Shown one piece after another: positions 46,466 to 58,164 of a stretch of 64,000 nt of DNA. The stretch spans positions 8,526,001-8,590,000 of the forward strand of contig CP114484.1 of NCBI GenBank assembly GCA_027186245.1, written 5' to 3'. Within the stretch, counting starts at the first letter, position 1, and every line of letters begins with the position of its first letter. The DNA comes from Coriaria nepalensis (lineage: Eukaryota; Streptophyta; Magnoliopsida; Cucurbitales; Coriariaceae). Position numbers and translations under genes: made by a program. Under the pieces are notes generated by a model. The model searched no databases, had not been told where the DNA came from, and was given only the letters and a program-made list of their open reading frames with translations.

Positions 46466-49400
46466 ATGGGAAATCCGAAGCAGAAGTGGACGTCGGAAGA
46501 AGAAGAAGCGCTACGTGCAGGGGTGGCTAAACACGGTACTGGAAAGTGGAAGGATATTCAGAGAGACCCTGAGTTCAATCCCTTCCTCCTCACACGTTCG
46601 AACATTGATCTCAAGGTTTCTCTCCTTCTCTCTCTCTCTTTCTCTAGATTCCTTCTGAAAGAATTCTCTAAAATTTCAGGCTGAAATGTATTTTTCTTGT
46701 GGTGCAGAAGGGTTTGCACTTCGCAATATCTCGATTGTTCCGTAAAAATCAAAAGATTTGTTACATTTGTAATTATAAGTCATACAGATAATAGAGTCAT
46801 ATGATGATATTTAGTTCACTTAAACTCGGGTACCTGTTAATTCAATGGCTGTACTTGCTTGTGGAAAGGAAAATTTTTGTCTTTCAATGAAAGTTCTTGT
46901 ATATTTTCCGCTCAACAGATTTTGGGATTATTTTCCGGTTGTAAGGATGAATTTTTGGCCGGGGTTTCGGTGATTTCTGCTCTATGTCAGCAGTGGAATC
47001 CAATAACATCATGCTGTTCTGTCATGCATAGCTCAGAAATTTAAATGCGTTTAGCTACAGAGTCCAATTTTGCATATACATTTCCTGATAAATAATGTCG
47101 TGCTTGGTTTTTATTTAACTCTTGTGTTGTACTGCAGCTTCTTTTGTCTCAATAATAGTAGCTCTTATCATGATTTTCTTTTATACAGGATAAATGGCGG
47201 AATATGAGTGTCAGTAGCCAAGGCCCTAGGGATAAATCACGAGCACCAAAACTAAAAGCCACTCATGACATCTCTTCTGCCCAATTAGCCGTTGCAGAGA
47301 CTTCTACTGTTGCTCCAGATGCTAACGATGCAAACCCTTCTATGGATGATTCTCCAAAAGGCTTAGCAGATGGGAAAAACACTTCAAGGTACAAGCACTT
47401 GTTTTCTCCGCTTGCCTCTGCTACCAGTTTCTTTGGTTTTTTCCTTTTTTTAGCCAAAGGATTATGTGGTTAGAACATGATGCATATCTGAGAGGTGAAA
47501 ATAGTAAGTTGGAAAATGTCTCTGCAATATGAAACAATTAAGATTTCCAAAATATTGTAAGTTTGTGCAGCATTAAGATGGGGAAGTCGGGTAAAGATTA
47601 TAAGAACCAAGTGAATTAATGAATGCTTAGGGCAAATGCTATTTTTCTAATTGGTTTTTAAAGCGACTATTCTCTAGATACATGCGTTGTGATATTTTAT
47701 TAGATTCGACCAATGTGTAATTCTTCTTGGATTGAGAAAGACAAGTAAGAGTTTGAGTTTTCACCAATGTAAGAATGTCACTTTTTTTCTGATACTGAAA
47801 TCAGTGGTTAACACGATCTTTGGAATGCTTTTTATCACCAGGTATAATGCCATGATTTTTGAAGCACTCACAACATTGAAAGAGCCAAATGGTTTGGATA
47901 TTAGTACGATTGTTAGCTTTATTGAGGTATGTTGTCCTCTCCATCTACCTGTTTATCATTTTCAGTTAATTTCCCACAGAATGTGGGGTTTCTTCTTATA
48001 TTTATCATTGTTATATTTAGTCTGGGTTTTACATAAGAATAGGAAACACATTGTACTCGCTAATTACAAGTATTTGAGTAAACCCCTGAACGATTCTAGT
48101 ACACCTAACACATTGTCTGCTGAAACTTGGACCAAATTTGCTACTATAATTGGTTTTAGAAAATGGTTTATGTAGGTCGAACCTTTATCATTTCCCAATC
48201 ATTGTGATACGTTAATTATTCCATGACATATCATTTACCTCCCTGGGTGATGAAAAATGAGCGATTTGTAATATCTACTATTTCTAGTGTTCTGATATTT
48301 GCAATTTCTATCCGCTTTCATCCTTGCAGCTATGTCATCATATACGTGTTGTGATAGTGATCAGTGATCTGTTTCCTGTTTCCTGTTTAATTATGCAGAA
48401 AAGGCATGAAGTTCCTCAAAATTTTAAAAGGCTCTTAAGTTCACGGTTGAGAAGGCTTGTTGCCCGAGAAAAACTTGAAAAGGTGACCGTTACATGCTCA
48501 TTGGCACAGATTTCCAATTAGTTTGTTTGAATTATTCTTATTATATTTTCGGTTACTAAGAATGTCATAGAACATTGGTATACATGGTCACAAAGTTTCT
48601 TTTCCTATTAGTCCCCATAATCTCAAAATGTAGACCCTCTTGCATGATCTGCTCCATTTCAACCAAAACTGTTTCCTGTTTGCTAAGTTACTGGCACTTA
48701 TCTGCTTTTTACTCACTTAACCATTGAATAAGGAATGACACTTAGGTTTCGTATTAGCATTTGCAAAACTTGAGTTTTAGATAATTGTGAGATAAATTTG
48801 AATATCTGAAGTTTTGTCCCAATATATAGAGCAGACCAGGTCTTAACTGATTAGCAATTATAAACAATCATACACTCAATAATCTTGATAAATTTTTATA
48901 TTTATATATTTTCATTTTTTTTTTTATAATTCTCTTTTTCTTAAGCTAGTAGTAAGCAGTTCCCCTATGATATCTGTACCACAGTATTTTCCAATATTTA
49001 GGATGGAGACAGAATATATCAAGTTGTCATCATCATCTCCTTTGTAAACTGCAGATTCAACATTGTTTCAAGATGAAAACCGATACCACCACCACCACCA
49101 CCTCCATGATTGGAATAAAAACGCCTACCCCAAAACAGGACATCCGACCCAGGACCGTTCAGCCCACTAATTATTGGACTTCTCGCGATCCACTCGAAGA
49201 AGCAGCCACAGCAGCTGCCTACAAAATGGCCGAAGCAGAAAGTAAATCATTTCTGGCTTCTGATGCAGTTAAAGAGGCAGAAAGGATTTCAAAGATGGCC
49301 GAAGATACAGACTGTTTGCTACAACTAGCTAATGAGCTTTTCGAACAATGTAATTATTTTATTCAATTTTTCAATATTCTCTTCCCCTAAGTTTTTCAGA

Positions 49401-49468
49401 TTTCTAACACTAATGAAACAACAACTTTCTTGACAGGTTCGAGAGGTGAAATTGTGATGAGAGCGTGA
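46466..49468 (+). CDS. TRB: Telomere-repeat-binding factor (single-Myb histone, TRB4/5-like)
   Basis: Six exons: 46466-46615, 47189-47388, 47842-47926, 48399-48482, 49055-49349, 49437-49468; 281 residues. The N-terminal Myb domain (residues 1-60) has [22 protein letters not shown] and the telobox-binding LKDKWRN at residues 49-55. A linker of about 55 residues leads to a histone H1/H5 globular domain at 117-173 ([39 protein letters not shown]). A C-terminal coiled coil (about 205-270) is Ala/Glu-rich ([17 protein letters not shown]). These proteins bind TTTAGGG repeats and telo-boxes and recruit chromatin factors such as Polycomb subunits. The RSNIDLK wording fits the TRB4/5 branch. Exon junctions are all in frame; the last exon adds only ten residues. 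Confidence 0.93.
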
Positions 49469-51210
49469 AAAATGCGAAACTACTACCATGTATCTGTTAA
49501 ACTTGCCCCCAAGTTTTTCTCCTTAGAGGAATGGTAGCAGCCCCATTTATTAGAGTTTAGAATTTGTAAATTTTAGTTTTATGTCTTCAAATTTTGATCA
49601 GGTGTGATCGAACTAAATTTTCTGATTTTTGGCTGTTGCAAGAAGGTTAATCGGAATGGTATTGTAGTAATCCTCTTAGCCTGTGTTTGACAAATTTTGT
49701 TTCGACGAGAAATATCATCAAGGGAAATTGTAAAGAGTCTCTCTTTCACATTGAAAGAGATATTATGTTCAGTCGGATTGGTTGCTAATTCGAAGTAAGA
49801 AGATGGCCGGTTTGTGCATTCAAGTTCGTTTTCTAAATCTGTCTTCATTTTAGTTAATATAAAATTTGTTTTAAGGTTTTAATTAATCAAATTTGTTAAT
49901 TCTACTTCTGATTTCCTGTTTTATTCTTTATATTAATTAAATATTATTTTTAATTATTTTTTATTATGAAAAAAAAAAGAGAAAATATTAATATAAGACA
50001 GGAGAAATGAGTATTGAATAAGAGAAAAAATATTAATAAAAATTTATTAGTAAATGTGATAGCGACAGAATCATTGTAATAAATATAAACTTCTATAAAT
50101 TTGGAAAATCCGAGAATGCAAACAACTTAGTCACGTAAAACGGTATGTCGGTTTATAGCTCTTTACGTCATAAGCAAAAAAAGTGCGGCATGTAGTTTCT
50201 GTAGCTTCCCATATTAAGCGCATTCGACGGTTCTTACTGTGCTTTCACGAGAGCACATCATATGGGACTACTATAATTAGCTTAATCTTAATTCTTTCTA
50301 ACCACACAATTTGTCACAATAGTGGCCCCACAAAAACGCACGTGTTTTCTTTCAGTCTATCATACTACTTTTTTTTTTTGAGAATTTTTTTTTGAATTTT
50401 TCCTGGTAAATTATAGGGAGTGTTTTGATTGGGAAAATGACAAAAGTTATTCATAAATATATGATAATTTGTGATTAAATTTGATTTAAGAAAAAATTTT
50501 AGACCAAATTTAAGTCCACCGTATTTTAATTATAGTAATATAAATTTTAAATTTAAGTAAGTTATTATTTATTTTAAGGGTTGAATTATTATAATAAAAT
50601 AATTTAAATAAATTATTAGATGAAAAAGATATTTAAAAATTATTAAATATATATAATTAAATAATTAAATAAATTAATAGATAAGAAAGAAGATATTCAA
50701 AAATTATAAAATATAATTAAATAATTGATTATCATAATAAAAAAGATATTGAAATTCTCTTGAATTATATTAAAAAAATAATATAATTTTATTGATATTG
50801 ATCGACGAATAAATAATTAAGAATATTATAAAAAATAATAAAAATATAAAATTAAAGATAATAATTTTATTATGAATACTATTTTATGAATAAATATTTT
50901 TAAAATTATGATAAAATTAAATAATTTTTTATATTATAATATTTTACTATAAATAATTTTAATTTTAATTTTTATGAGAGTATTCCAAAACGCAACTAGA
51001 GTTGTAGTTTTGAGTATTCTAATTCTTTTTTTTGTTAAGACTCAACGCAATATAAATTATAATATATATAGTAACAATTTTACTAAATTTAAAAATAAAT
51101 AAATAAAATAAAGAAATAGAAGTTTGGAGAGGGAAAAAAATTGATTACGAATCCCTCCCATTCCCCTTTATTCGACACAAGTCACGAATAAAATTGTTTC
51201 ACATTTTATA
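49469..51210. other. Intergenic between TRB and DGAT1
   Basis: TRB 3' UTR, then AT-rich sequence, with extremely AT-rich DNA at 50450-51000. No gene is supportable; ORFs here are short. Confidence 0.5.
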
Positions 51211-51370
51211 AATAATAATAAAAATAATAATAAAAATAATAATAAAAATAATAATAAAAATAATAATAAAAATAAAAATAATAAAATAATAATAAAATAA
51301 TAATAAATAATAAAAAATAATAAAAATAATAAAAAATAATAAAAATAATAAAAATAATAAAAATAATAAA
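51211..51370 (+). repeat. (AAT)n / (AATAAAA)n microsatellite block
   Basis: About 160 bp of AATAAT and AATAAAA units ending about 450 bp before the DGAT1 start. The minus-strand ORF through it is only Tyr/Phe/Ile repeats. Confidence 0.9.
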
Positions 51371-51635
51371 TCTATTCACCGCCGCTTTGCGCGAGTTGGT
51401 GCCTTTGTCTCTGTTTTGCAAACCCCTTCTTCTTCCCCCTGCTCTTTTTACCTTCCATATCTTCTTCGGTCTCTTTTATATTTTTCCTCTTTAATTCTCG
51501 CCATCTCCTTCCATTTCTCCTTTCCATCGTTTCTGCTGTTATTAGCTTCTCCTCTCCCTGGTTTTGTTTTTGGTTAAGATTCGCGTGTTCATTGAGTAGT
51601 ATATGATATGACACAGTCAAACTGTATAAGCTTCT

Positions 51636-51638
<3 letters not shown>

Positions 51639-51669
<31 letters not shown>
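51639..51669 (+). repeat. (TC)n microsatellite in the DGAT1 upstream region
   Basis: Fifteen TC pairs about 150 bp upstream of the DGAT1 ATG; further CT-rich runs and GCGCGCGCGC follow up to the start. CT repeats of this kind are common in plant 5' UTRs. Confidence 0.9.
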
Positions 51670-51671
<2 letters not shown>

Positions 51672-51817
51672 AATCATTTCTTGCCATCTGATTCGCTCCT
51701 CCATTTTCTCTCACCCTTTCTGTTTTCTCTATTTCTTCTACAACTCTCGTAAATCAATCTCTCTCTCCCTCTCTCCAGCTAGCTGGTTGAGCGCGCGCGC
51801 TCGCTCGCTCTCCCGCA

Positions 51818-54800
51818 ATGGCGATTTCAGATACGCTTCAGAGTACAGCCACAGCCTCGGCGACCACAACAACCGCCTTAATTGATTCAGATCACGACGG
51901 TTCTATTCGCAGGCGAATGAACTCCGGTTCTGTCAGAACTGTGTCCGATGATACAACATGCGAGCGAAGCGCTTGCGGAAATGAGGATTCAGGGCGAGGT
52001 TCCGGCGACGATGGTTCAGTTTCCGCCGAGGATGAAGGTAGGGATCGGACTGGTGGTGTTCAAAATCCGGATCCAAAGGTCAAGGAAAATGGTTCAGGTG
52101 ATAAGACTGTGGCCGCTGCGAAATTCGCGTACAGGCCATCTGTTCCAGCTCATCGAGGAGTAAGGGAGAGTCCTCTAAGTTCCGACGCGATTTTCAAGCA
52201 GGTAGGAGCATATTATTGCTCTTTTTATATCTTCAAATTCTCGAAATAATTTTTATACTGTATTGCATGCTGTTAATTTCTTTCCGAGGGGATGATAGAA
52301 ATTAATGCCAAAGCTAAGAATCTTGCCACTGAAGTTTGTGTTCAAGTTTCTGCTAGGGATTTTAGGTCGAAATTTGATTGATATCAAATCATGTTTTCAG
52401 CAAGCTATCTGTTTCTATAAGACTAACCCCCCTGTGATTACTACATGTCTATATGGCCCCTAAGAATGTTTGTCTACTCCATATGGCAGAGCCACGCAGG
52501 TCTGTTCAACCTCTGTATAGTAGTGCTTGTTGCTGTAAACAGCAGACTAATAATCGAAAATCTGATGAAGGTTTGCTCCTCCTTATCTGATTTTTTTTTA
52601 TGGCATCGATATATGTAACGTGCTTTTATATGCCTTGGTCTTTCTATTTATACATTCTATGGAAAAAGGTTTATATTTTAATTTTATGGTTTTGCTGTCC
52701 CTTATATAACTTCTGCTGCAGTATGGTTGGTTAATACAGACTGGCTTTTGGTTTAGCTCAAGATCATTACGAGATTGGCCACTTTTAATGTGCTGGTAAT
52801 GCTTTCGGTAACACTTTATTTCAGCAGTATGTGCTAAGTTCTACACTAATTATGATAAAATATTTGAACATATTGATTCTCTTGCAGTATTACTCTACCT
52901 GTTTTCCCTTTTGCTTCCTTTCTGGTTGAGAAGTTAGCTTATAAAAATTTTATATCCAATACGGTAAGTTTTTTAGGGTCAACTACAAGGCCAAAAGTGA
53001 TTTATCTTCCTTTTTTCCCACTCCTACTCTTCTAACAGAAATAATTGACACCAACTTTACTGTTGCTTTAATGTGCAGATCGTTATTTTACTACACATAG
53101 ACATTACAACAAGTGCAGTTTGTTATCCAGTTCTTGTGATTCTCAGGTCAGTGTTGTAGTTTCACCTGTCAATCTTTTTCTCTGTACTAGCTTGCAGACG
53201 TCATTAGTTAACATATTAATATTTCTTCAGAAGGAAAACCATCAAAGTGGTGTGAAGAATGGATTTGATTGTTTGAAAGACTCGTACTGTCATTTGTGCC
53301 TGAAGTAACTTTTATTTAACTAACAACAGGATGTGTGATTTGAATTTATACCTTAAATTGTGCAGGTGTGATTCTGCTGTTTTATCTGGTGTTACATTGA
53401 TGCTGTTTGCATGCATTGTGTGGTTAAAATTGGTCTCATATGCCCACACAAGCTATGACATAAGAGCACAATCCAAATCAATTGACAAGGTAACAATTCA
53501 TTTTGTATAGTATCCTGTTTTGTATATTTATTTGGTATGTCGAAGATTCAATTGTTAATAATTTACGAATCAGAAAATAGGCCAGATGCCCTCTAAAGAA
53601 TTGTAAGTTTCCGCCCTTGCTATATTTGTAATTTATAGAAACAGTTGGAGGTTGTGTTAATTATGGGATTGATTTCTGATGCTTCAAAGCTCTCATGATA
53701 CTAGGCGGATGGAGGATCCACTTCTCTGAATATTGATCACCCTCACCAACCTAGCTTAAAGAGTTTAGCATACTTCATGGTAGCTCCAACTTTGTGTTAC
53801 CAGGTAAACGCATCTAAAACGAAGTATATTACAAACAAAACTAGGACTACTATTTTGTTGCAATGTTGTTCCTTCCTCTAGTTTTATGCATTTTTTAGGC
53901 TATATGACATTATTTCTGAAGCATTCTTGATTTTTTATAGTCTGTAGGGTTCATGTATATTTTAACCTGTCCATGCAATCTCACATGTGGAAACAATGCT
54001 TATGTTTGTTTCTTCTTACATAATGTGGAACGGGTTAAGACATTTAATGTCATGTGTTCATCTTCATTTTATACCCTTATAGCCAAGCTATCCTAGAACT
54101 GCGTCAATTCGAAAGGGCTGGGTGGCTCGGCAGCTTATCAAGCTAGTAATATTCACAGGAGTTATGGGTTTTATTGTGGAACAGGTATGCTCCCGTCTTA
54201 AGTCCACTGCTTCTTTTTCGTTCCACTCTATAAGTGGCTATGTGTTTGCTAACGGCTCTTAAAATGTATAATGCTGCAGTACATTAATCCTATTGTCAAG
54301 AACTCACAACATCCCTTGAAGGGAAACCTATTATATGCTATAGAGAGGGTTTTGAAGCTATCAGTTCCAAACCTATATGTCTGGCTCTGCATGTTTTATT
54401 GCTTTTTTCACCTATGGTATGTAAGCAATCTGGATATAAGGTCAAATATTTCATTATCACATATTACTACACTAGCTCAGAGTTTCCATTTTATGTTGCT
54501 TCTAATAGGTTAAATATACTGGCTGAGCTTCTACGATTTGGTGATCGTGAGTTTTACAAGGATTGGTGGAATGCAAAAACAGTTGATGAGGTTTGCTTTT
54601 ATGATATGCACAATTCTTTCCGCCCCCACCCTAACAAAAAATACGACCTTCTCAGTGAAGAAGCTCTTAACTATGTTTCTTTTGTTTTCCTTTTTGTGGA
54701 TATCTTAATTTTGTGGATGTTACCAGTATTGGAGAATGTGGAATATGGTACGTTTTCACCTCTCTACTTTCATCTTTCAACTGTTGTCTGAAAACACTAT

Positions 54801-56141
54801 TTTACAAGTGGTCTTGTTCTGTTCTGTATCATGTGTTAATTATCATATACCCAAGGGTATTGTATTGCTGACTGTTGCTTGTTGCTTTTTCAACAGCCTG
54901 TTCATAAATGGATGATTCGCCATATCTACTTTCCGTGCATACGTCATGGAATTCCCAAGGTAATTTACCTCTCTTTAAATTTGATCCTAAGCATAAGTGA
55001 CATGGTAAGTATGGGTGTGTCTACAACACCTCAAATAAATTACTGTGGGTTAAAAATTTTATTGCCATAACAAAATGTCATCGAAATATTTTTTATGTAC
55101 ATGAAACTATCTTTAATTCCCGTACTTCGAATGCTCACTTGCTCAGTTTTTCACTTTTTGGGGGGGGGGGGTAAGTCACTGCAATTGTGCAGATCTTCTC
55201 ACCACTGTCATAAATGGTTACTCATCAAATACTGTAATGGATCTCAAGGAAGAAGAATGGCCATAAGACTTATATTTTTTCAATTCAATAAACGGAGAAG
55301 AAAGCAAAAAAATCGAACAAAATTTATCGAACACCCTCCCCCCCGCCCCCTCCTCTCTCTCATATTCACTATTACCAGTATATGACAGGGTAATTTGGAT
55401 ATTCCAGTAATTGCAGTGTTTCTTTTTTGAACATTATATACAAATTTTCTGTATTTGTTGCCTGTCATTTTTATTCCCCTCTTCCAACATTTACAGGGCA
55501 TCGCCGTTCTAATCGCATTCCTTGTTTCTGCAGTGTTTCATGAGGTATACAGTGTTCAAGTGTCTTTGCATGCCTAACTATATTATATTTGGTTACACAG
55601 TTACTTTTTCTTCCTCAATTGCATGGTTCATCTCTGTCAGCATAACATTCTTTTTCATCCCCACAGCTTTGCATTGCCGTTCCTTGCCACATATTCAAAT
55701 TATGGGCTTTCTTTGGAATCATGTTTCAGGTAATATCTATCAGATCCAAAATATGCATTTCTTTTCGAATCATCATTTATAGTTTTCACATCCCTGCTCC
55801 AGCATCTCCTTCTGGAACGTTCTAATTAATTAATTTATGTATTTTTATTCTATTGATTTCAGGTTCCTTTGGTCTTGATCACGAGTTTCCTGCAAAATAA
55901 GTTTAAAAACTCAATGGTATCCCTTATTAATTATTACCTACGCATTGATATAAGCTAAAGCACGTTTATTGTTTGCCATTTGGGGACAGCTTAATTACCT
56001 TCTTCCTCTAATTTTTCATTTGGTTTTCAGGTAGGAAACATGATCTTCTGGTCCACTTTCTGCATTTTCGGTCAACCTATGTGTCTTCTGCTCTATTACC
56101 ACGACTTAATGAACCGAAAAGAACACGCCGCTAAGCCTTAA
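51818..56141 (+). CDS. DGAT1: Diacylglycerol O-acyltransferase 1
   Basis: Sixteen exons: 51818-52201, 52490-52570, 52722-52795, 52888-52963, 53079-53146, 53366-53489, 53705-53803, 54083-54184, 54280-54416, 54509-54590, 54727-54747, 54897-54959, 55497-55544, 55667-55729, 55863-55916, 56031-56141; 528 residues. The N-terminal 120 residues are hydrophilic and variable. MBOAT-family features follow: SHAGLFNLC, CITLPVFPF, PHQPSLKSLAYFMVAPTLCYQ, the FYxDWWN motif (FYKDWWNA), YWRMWNMPVHKWMIRH, and SAVFHE with the catalytic His at the end of exon 13. The enzyme transfers acyl from acyl-CoA to diacylglycerol in the ER, the last step of seed-oil triacylglycerol synthesis. Exon 11 is a 21-nt microexon. 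The exon number equals that recalled for Arabidopsis DGAT1. The start ATG follows a CT-rich leader. Confidence 0.96.
55160..55171 (+). repeat. Poly-G tract in DGAT1 intron 12
   Basis: Twelve consecutive G; a CCCCCCCGCCCCC tract lies 160 bp downstream (about 55337-55350) and could pair with it in the pre-mRNA. Confidence 0.8.
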
Positions 56142-57744
56142 CAAACCTTTCTCTCTCTTCTCCTCTCCGTTCATAATGTTAATTCTGCTGAATCTGCTCT
56201 GCTGTTTGCACACCATGATTTTTTGTACTTGCTTTCTGTTTGAGAAAATTGCCTTCCTGCCCCTGTCTCAAATGTATTTAGCAATTTTGAACTTGGCTGC
56301 AGCGTTGTAATGACTCCAATTAATATAGTAAAAGGGTGTATATTTAGGCTTCCTTATATTGATCTCTATATTGTTATCAGCTTGTGATTAAGAAGAATAC
56401 ATTGAGACAGATCAAATGCTTAACGTATCGATATGGAGGAAACAAGCAGATTAGGAGGGTATTCAACATTTGCGAAGTTCTTCACATAATTTTAGAGTTT
56501 GTACAAAATCAATGATTTTGGAATTTAAGAGTTCTTTTGTATAAATATGCGAATAATGTCGAACAAACGCTTTTGTGGAATTTACTATTCATCTCCCCTC
56601 CCCCTCCTTTTGTTTTTTTGGCTATCTCCGGCGGTATTTAGATTAACAGAGCGGATGTTGGAGGTGAGTTTCATCTCGAATTTTGAGTCTTTATCACTCA
56701 CGGTCTTGAGGTTTGACCATTTCCCTTAAGATTTATTGATTCCCTTCAGGTTAAGCATGTACAAACGATCATAATCAATATTTCGGAGCAGTCCGACTGG
56801 TCTAGTTGTTTTCCCCAACCGTCTGCACATTGGAGGGAGAGATTGTACGTTAGGGCTATTCGGAGAGAGAGTGAGGAGAAAAGAGAGAAATTAAAAAATA
56901 TATATTAAAAAAATTGGTCGGGACTCGAACTCTGATCTAGATTTTCTCTTACGAAACACCAAAATAAATTTTCAGTTCGGGCCTCAATCGAAAATTAATT
57001 TTTTTGAAAATGTTCCAACCGTAATAGATGAATTCGGTCACGGTAATTTCTTTATACATACGTTCTTATATTAAGTTTAATTTATTTATAAAATATATTT
57101 CATTATTTAAAATGAATGAATAAATAATTATTTAAATAAATATAAATATATGTCACATTAATATATTAAGTTTAGTAAAAGATTATCCAAATAACTCACC
57201 TCTCATAAATAAAAGGATTTGTAATTGGGGTAGTCCACTAATAAAAGTTGTGTCATCTCAACAAAGGGACATATTTCTATTGATAAATCTTAAGCTTAAT
57301 CCAAAAGATAAGGTGAAAATAGATATATTTATTTCCTTAATTGTGTGTCAACATATGGAGAGAGACAAAACGATTTTAAGTTAGAAAAACTTTATTTGAT
57401 GTTTAGATGCATTATAAAAGATTCACAAATCATCATATTTCAAGGGAGTAGCAGCCAGAGGGGGTCTATCTCTAATATTTAGAAAATATAAGGGGTCTAA
57501 ATAAAAAGTAAAATCCTTCTGTAGTGCCAGTGACACCGAGTCACCGACACATCACTGGAATTATCGTACTAAACGGCCCCAAAAGTCGTAAAAACCGCTT
57601 GGCGGAATTTCTTTTCTTTTCTTCCCTTTTCCTCTCTTTCTCTCATCGAAGAAGGTATAGAGCTTGAGAGAGAGAGAGAGAGCGGGAGACAGCGAGGCAA
57701 CTCAGGTCGGAATCTCTGCCCGGTTAAAGTAAGGACTCAGAACG
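56142..57744. other. Intergenic between DGAT1 and the DUF3511 gene
   Basis: DGAT1 3' UTR, then AT-rich DNA. A CGGGACTCGAACTC sequence at about 56920 resembles a tRNA B box in reverse, but no matching A box was found. GAGAGA repeats at 57665-57690 probably lie in the 5' UTR of the next gene. Confidence 0.5.
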
Positions 57745-58164
57745 ATGGAAGATTTCAGATCGAAATCAGTTGGAGACGGAAGAATTGGATTTCAAAGAGA
57801 AAGCTACTACGGCAGAGAAAACAGAGAAGCATCACTATCATCATCATCGTCCGTTCCATCTACCATGGTCGACGGGATGCAAGATCTAAGGTGCTACAGC
57901 GCTTCCTACGCATCTTCAGTCCACCCAACCCAAGCCCAAGCCCAAATCCAGGCCCAAATCGGAAACGAGCTGAAGCTGAAAAAGGGGAAATCAACAAATG
58001 GGTTTTCGTCAAAGACCTGGAGTTTCAACGATCCAGAGCTGCAGAGGAAGAAGAGGGTGGCGAGCTATAAGGTCTACTCCGTTGAAGGGAAAGTCAAAGG
58101 CTCTTTGAGGAAGAGCTTTAGGTGGCTCAAGGAAAGGTGCTCTAGAGTCGTTTTTGGCTGGTAG
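57745..58164 (+). CDS. DUF3511 family protein
   Basis: A single exon of 139 residues, MEDFRSKSVGDGR...RVVFGW. The conserved C-terminal DUF3511 block covers about residues 88-139 (SKTWSFNDPELQRKKRVASY; YKVYSVEGKVKGSLRKSFRW), basic and ending in Trp. The middle has QDLRCYSASYASS, also shared with the family, and a Gln/Ala repeat (AQAQIQAQI). These small plant-specific proteins have no established biochemical role that I know of. The gene sits between DGAT1 and a casein kinase I-like gene, the same order I recall in Arabidopsis. The ATG is preceded by a GA-rich leader and there is no upstream in-frame alternative. Confidence 0.9.
   Translation: MEDFRSKSVGDGRIGFQRESYYGRENREASLSSSSSVPSTMVDGMQDLRCYSASYASSVHPTQAQAQIQAQIGNELKLKKGKSTNGFSSKTWSFNDPELQRKKRVASYKVYSVEGKVKGSLRKSFRWLKERCSRVVFGW

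Noticed and set aside
51206..51421. Minus-strand ORF rich in Tyr, Phe and Ile
   Set aside because: Translation of an AAT/AATAAAA microsatellite.
56756..56960. tRNA-like boxes (CTGGTCTAGTTG and GGGACTCGAACTC) as a SINE or tRNA gene
   Set aside because: The two boxes fall on opposite strands and no cloverleaf or tail is visible.
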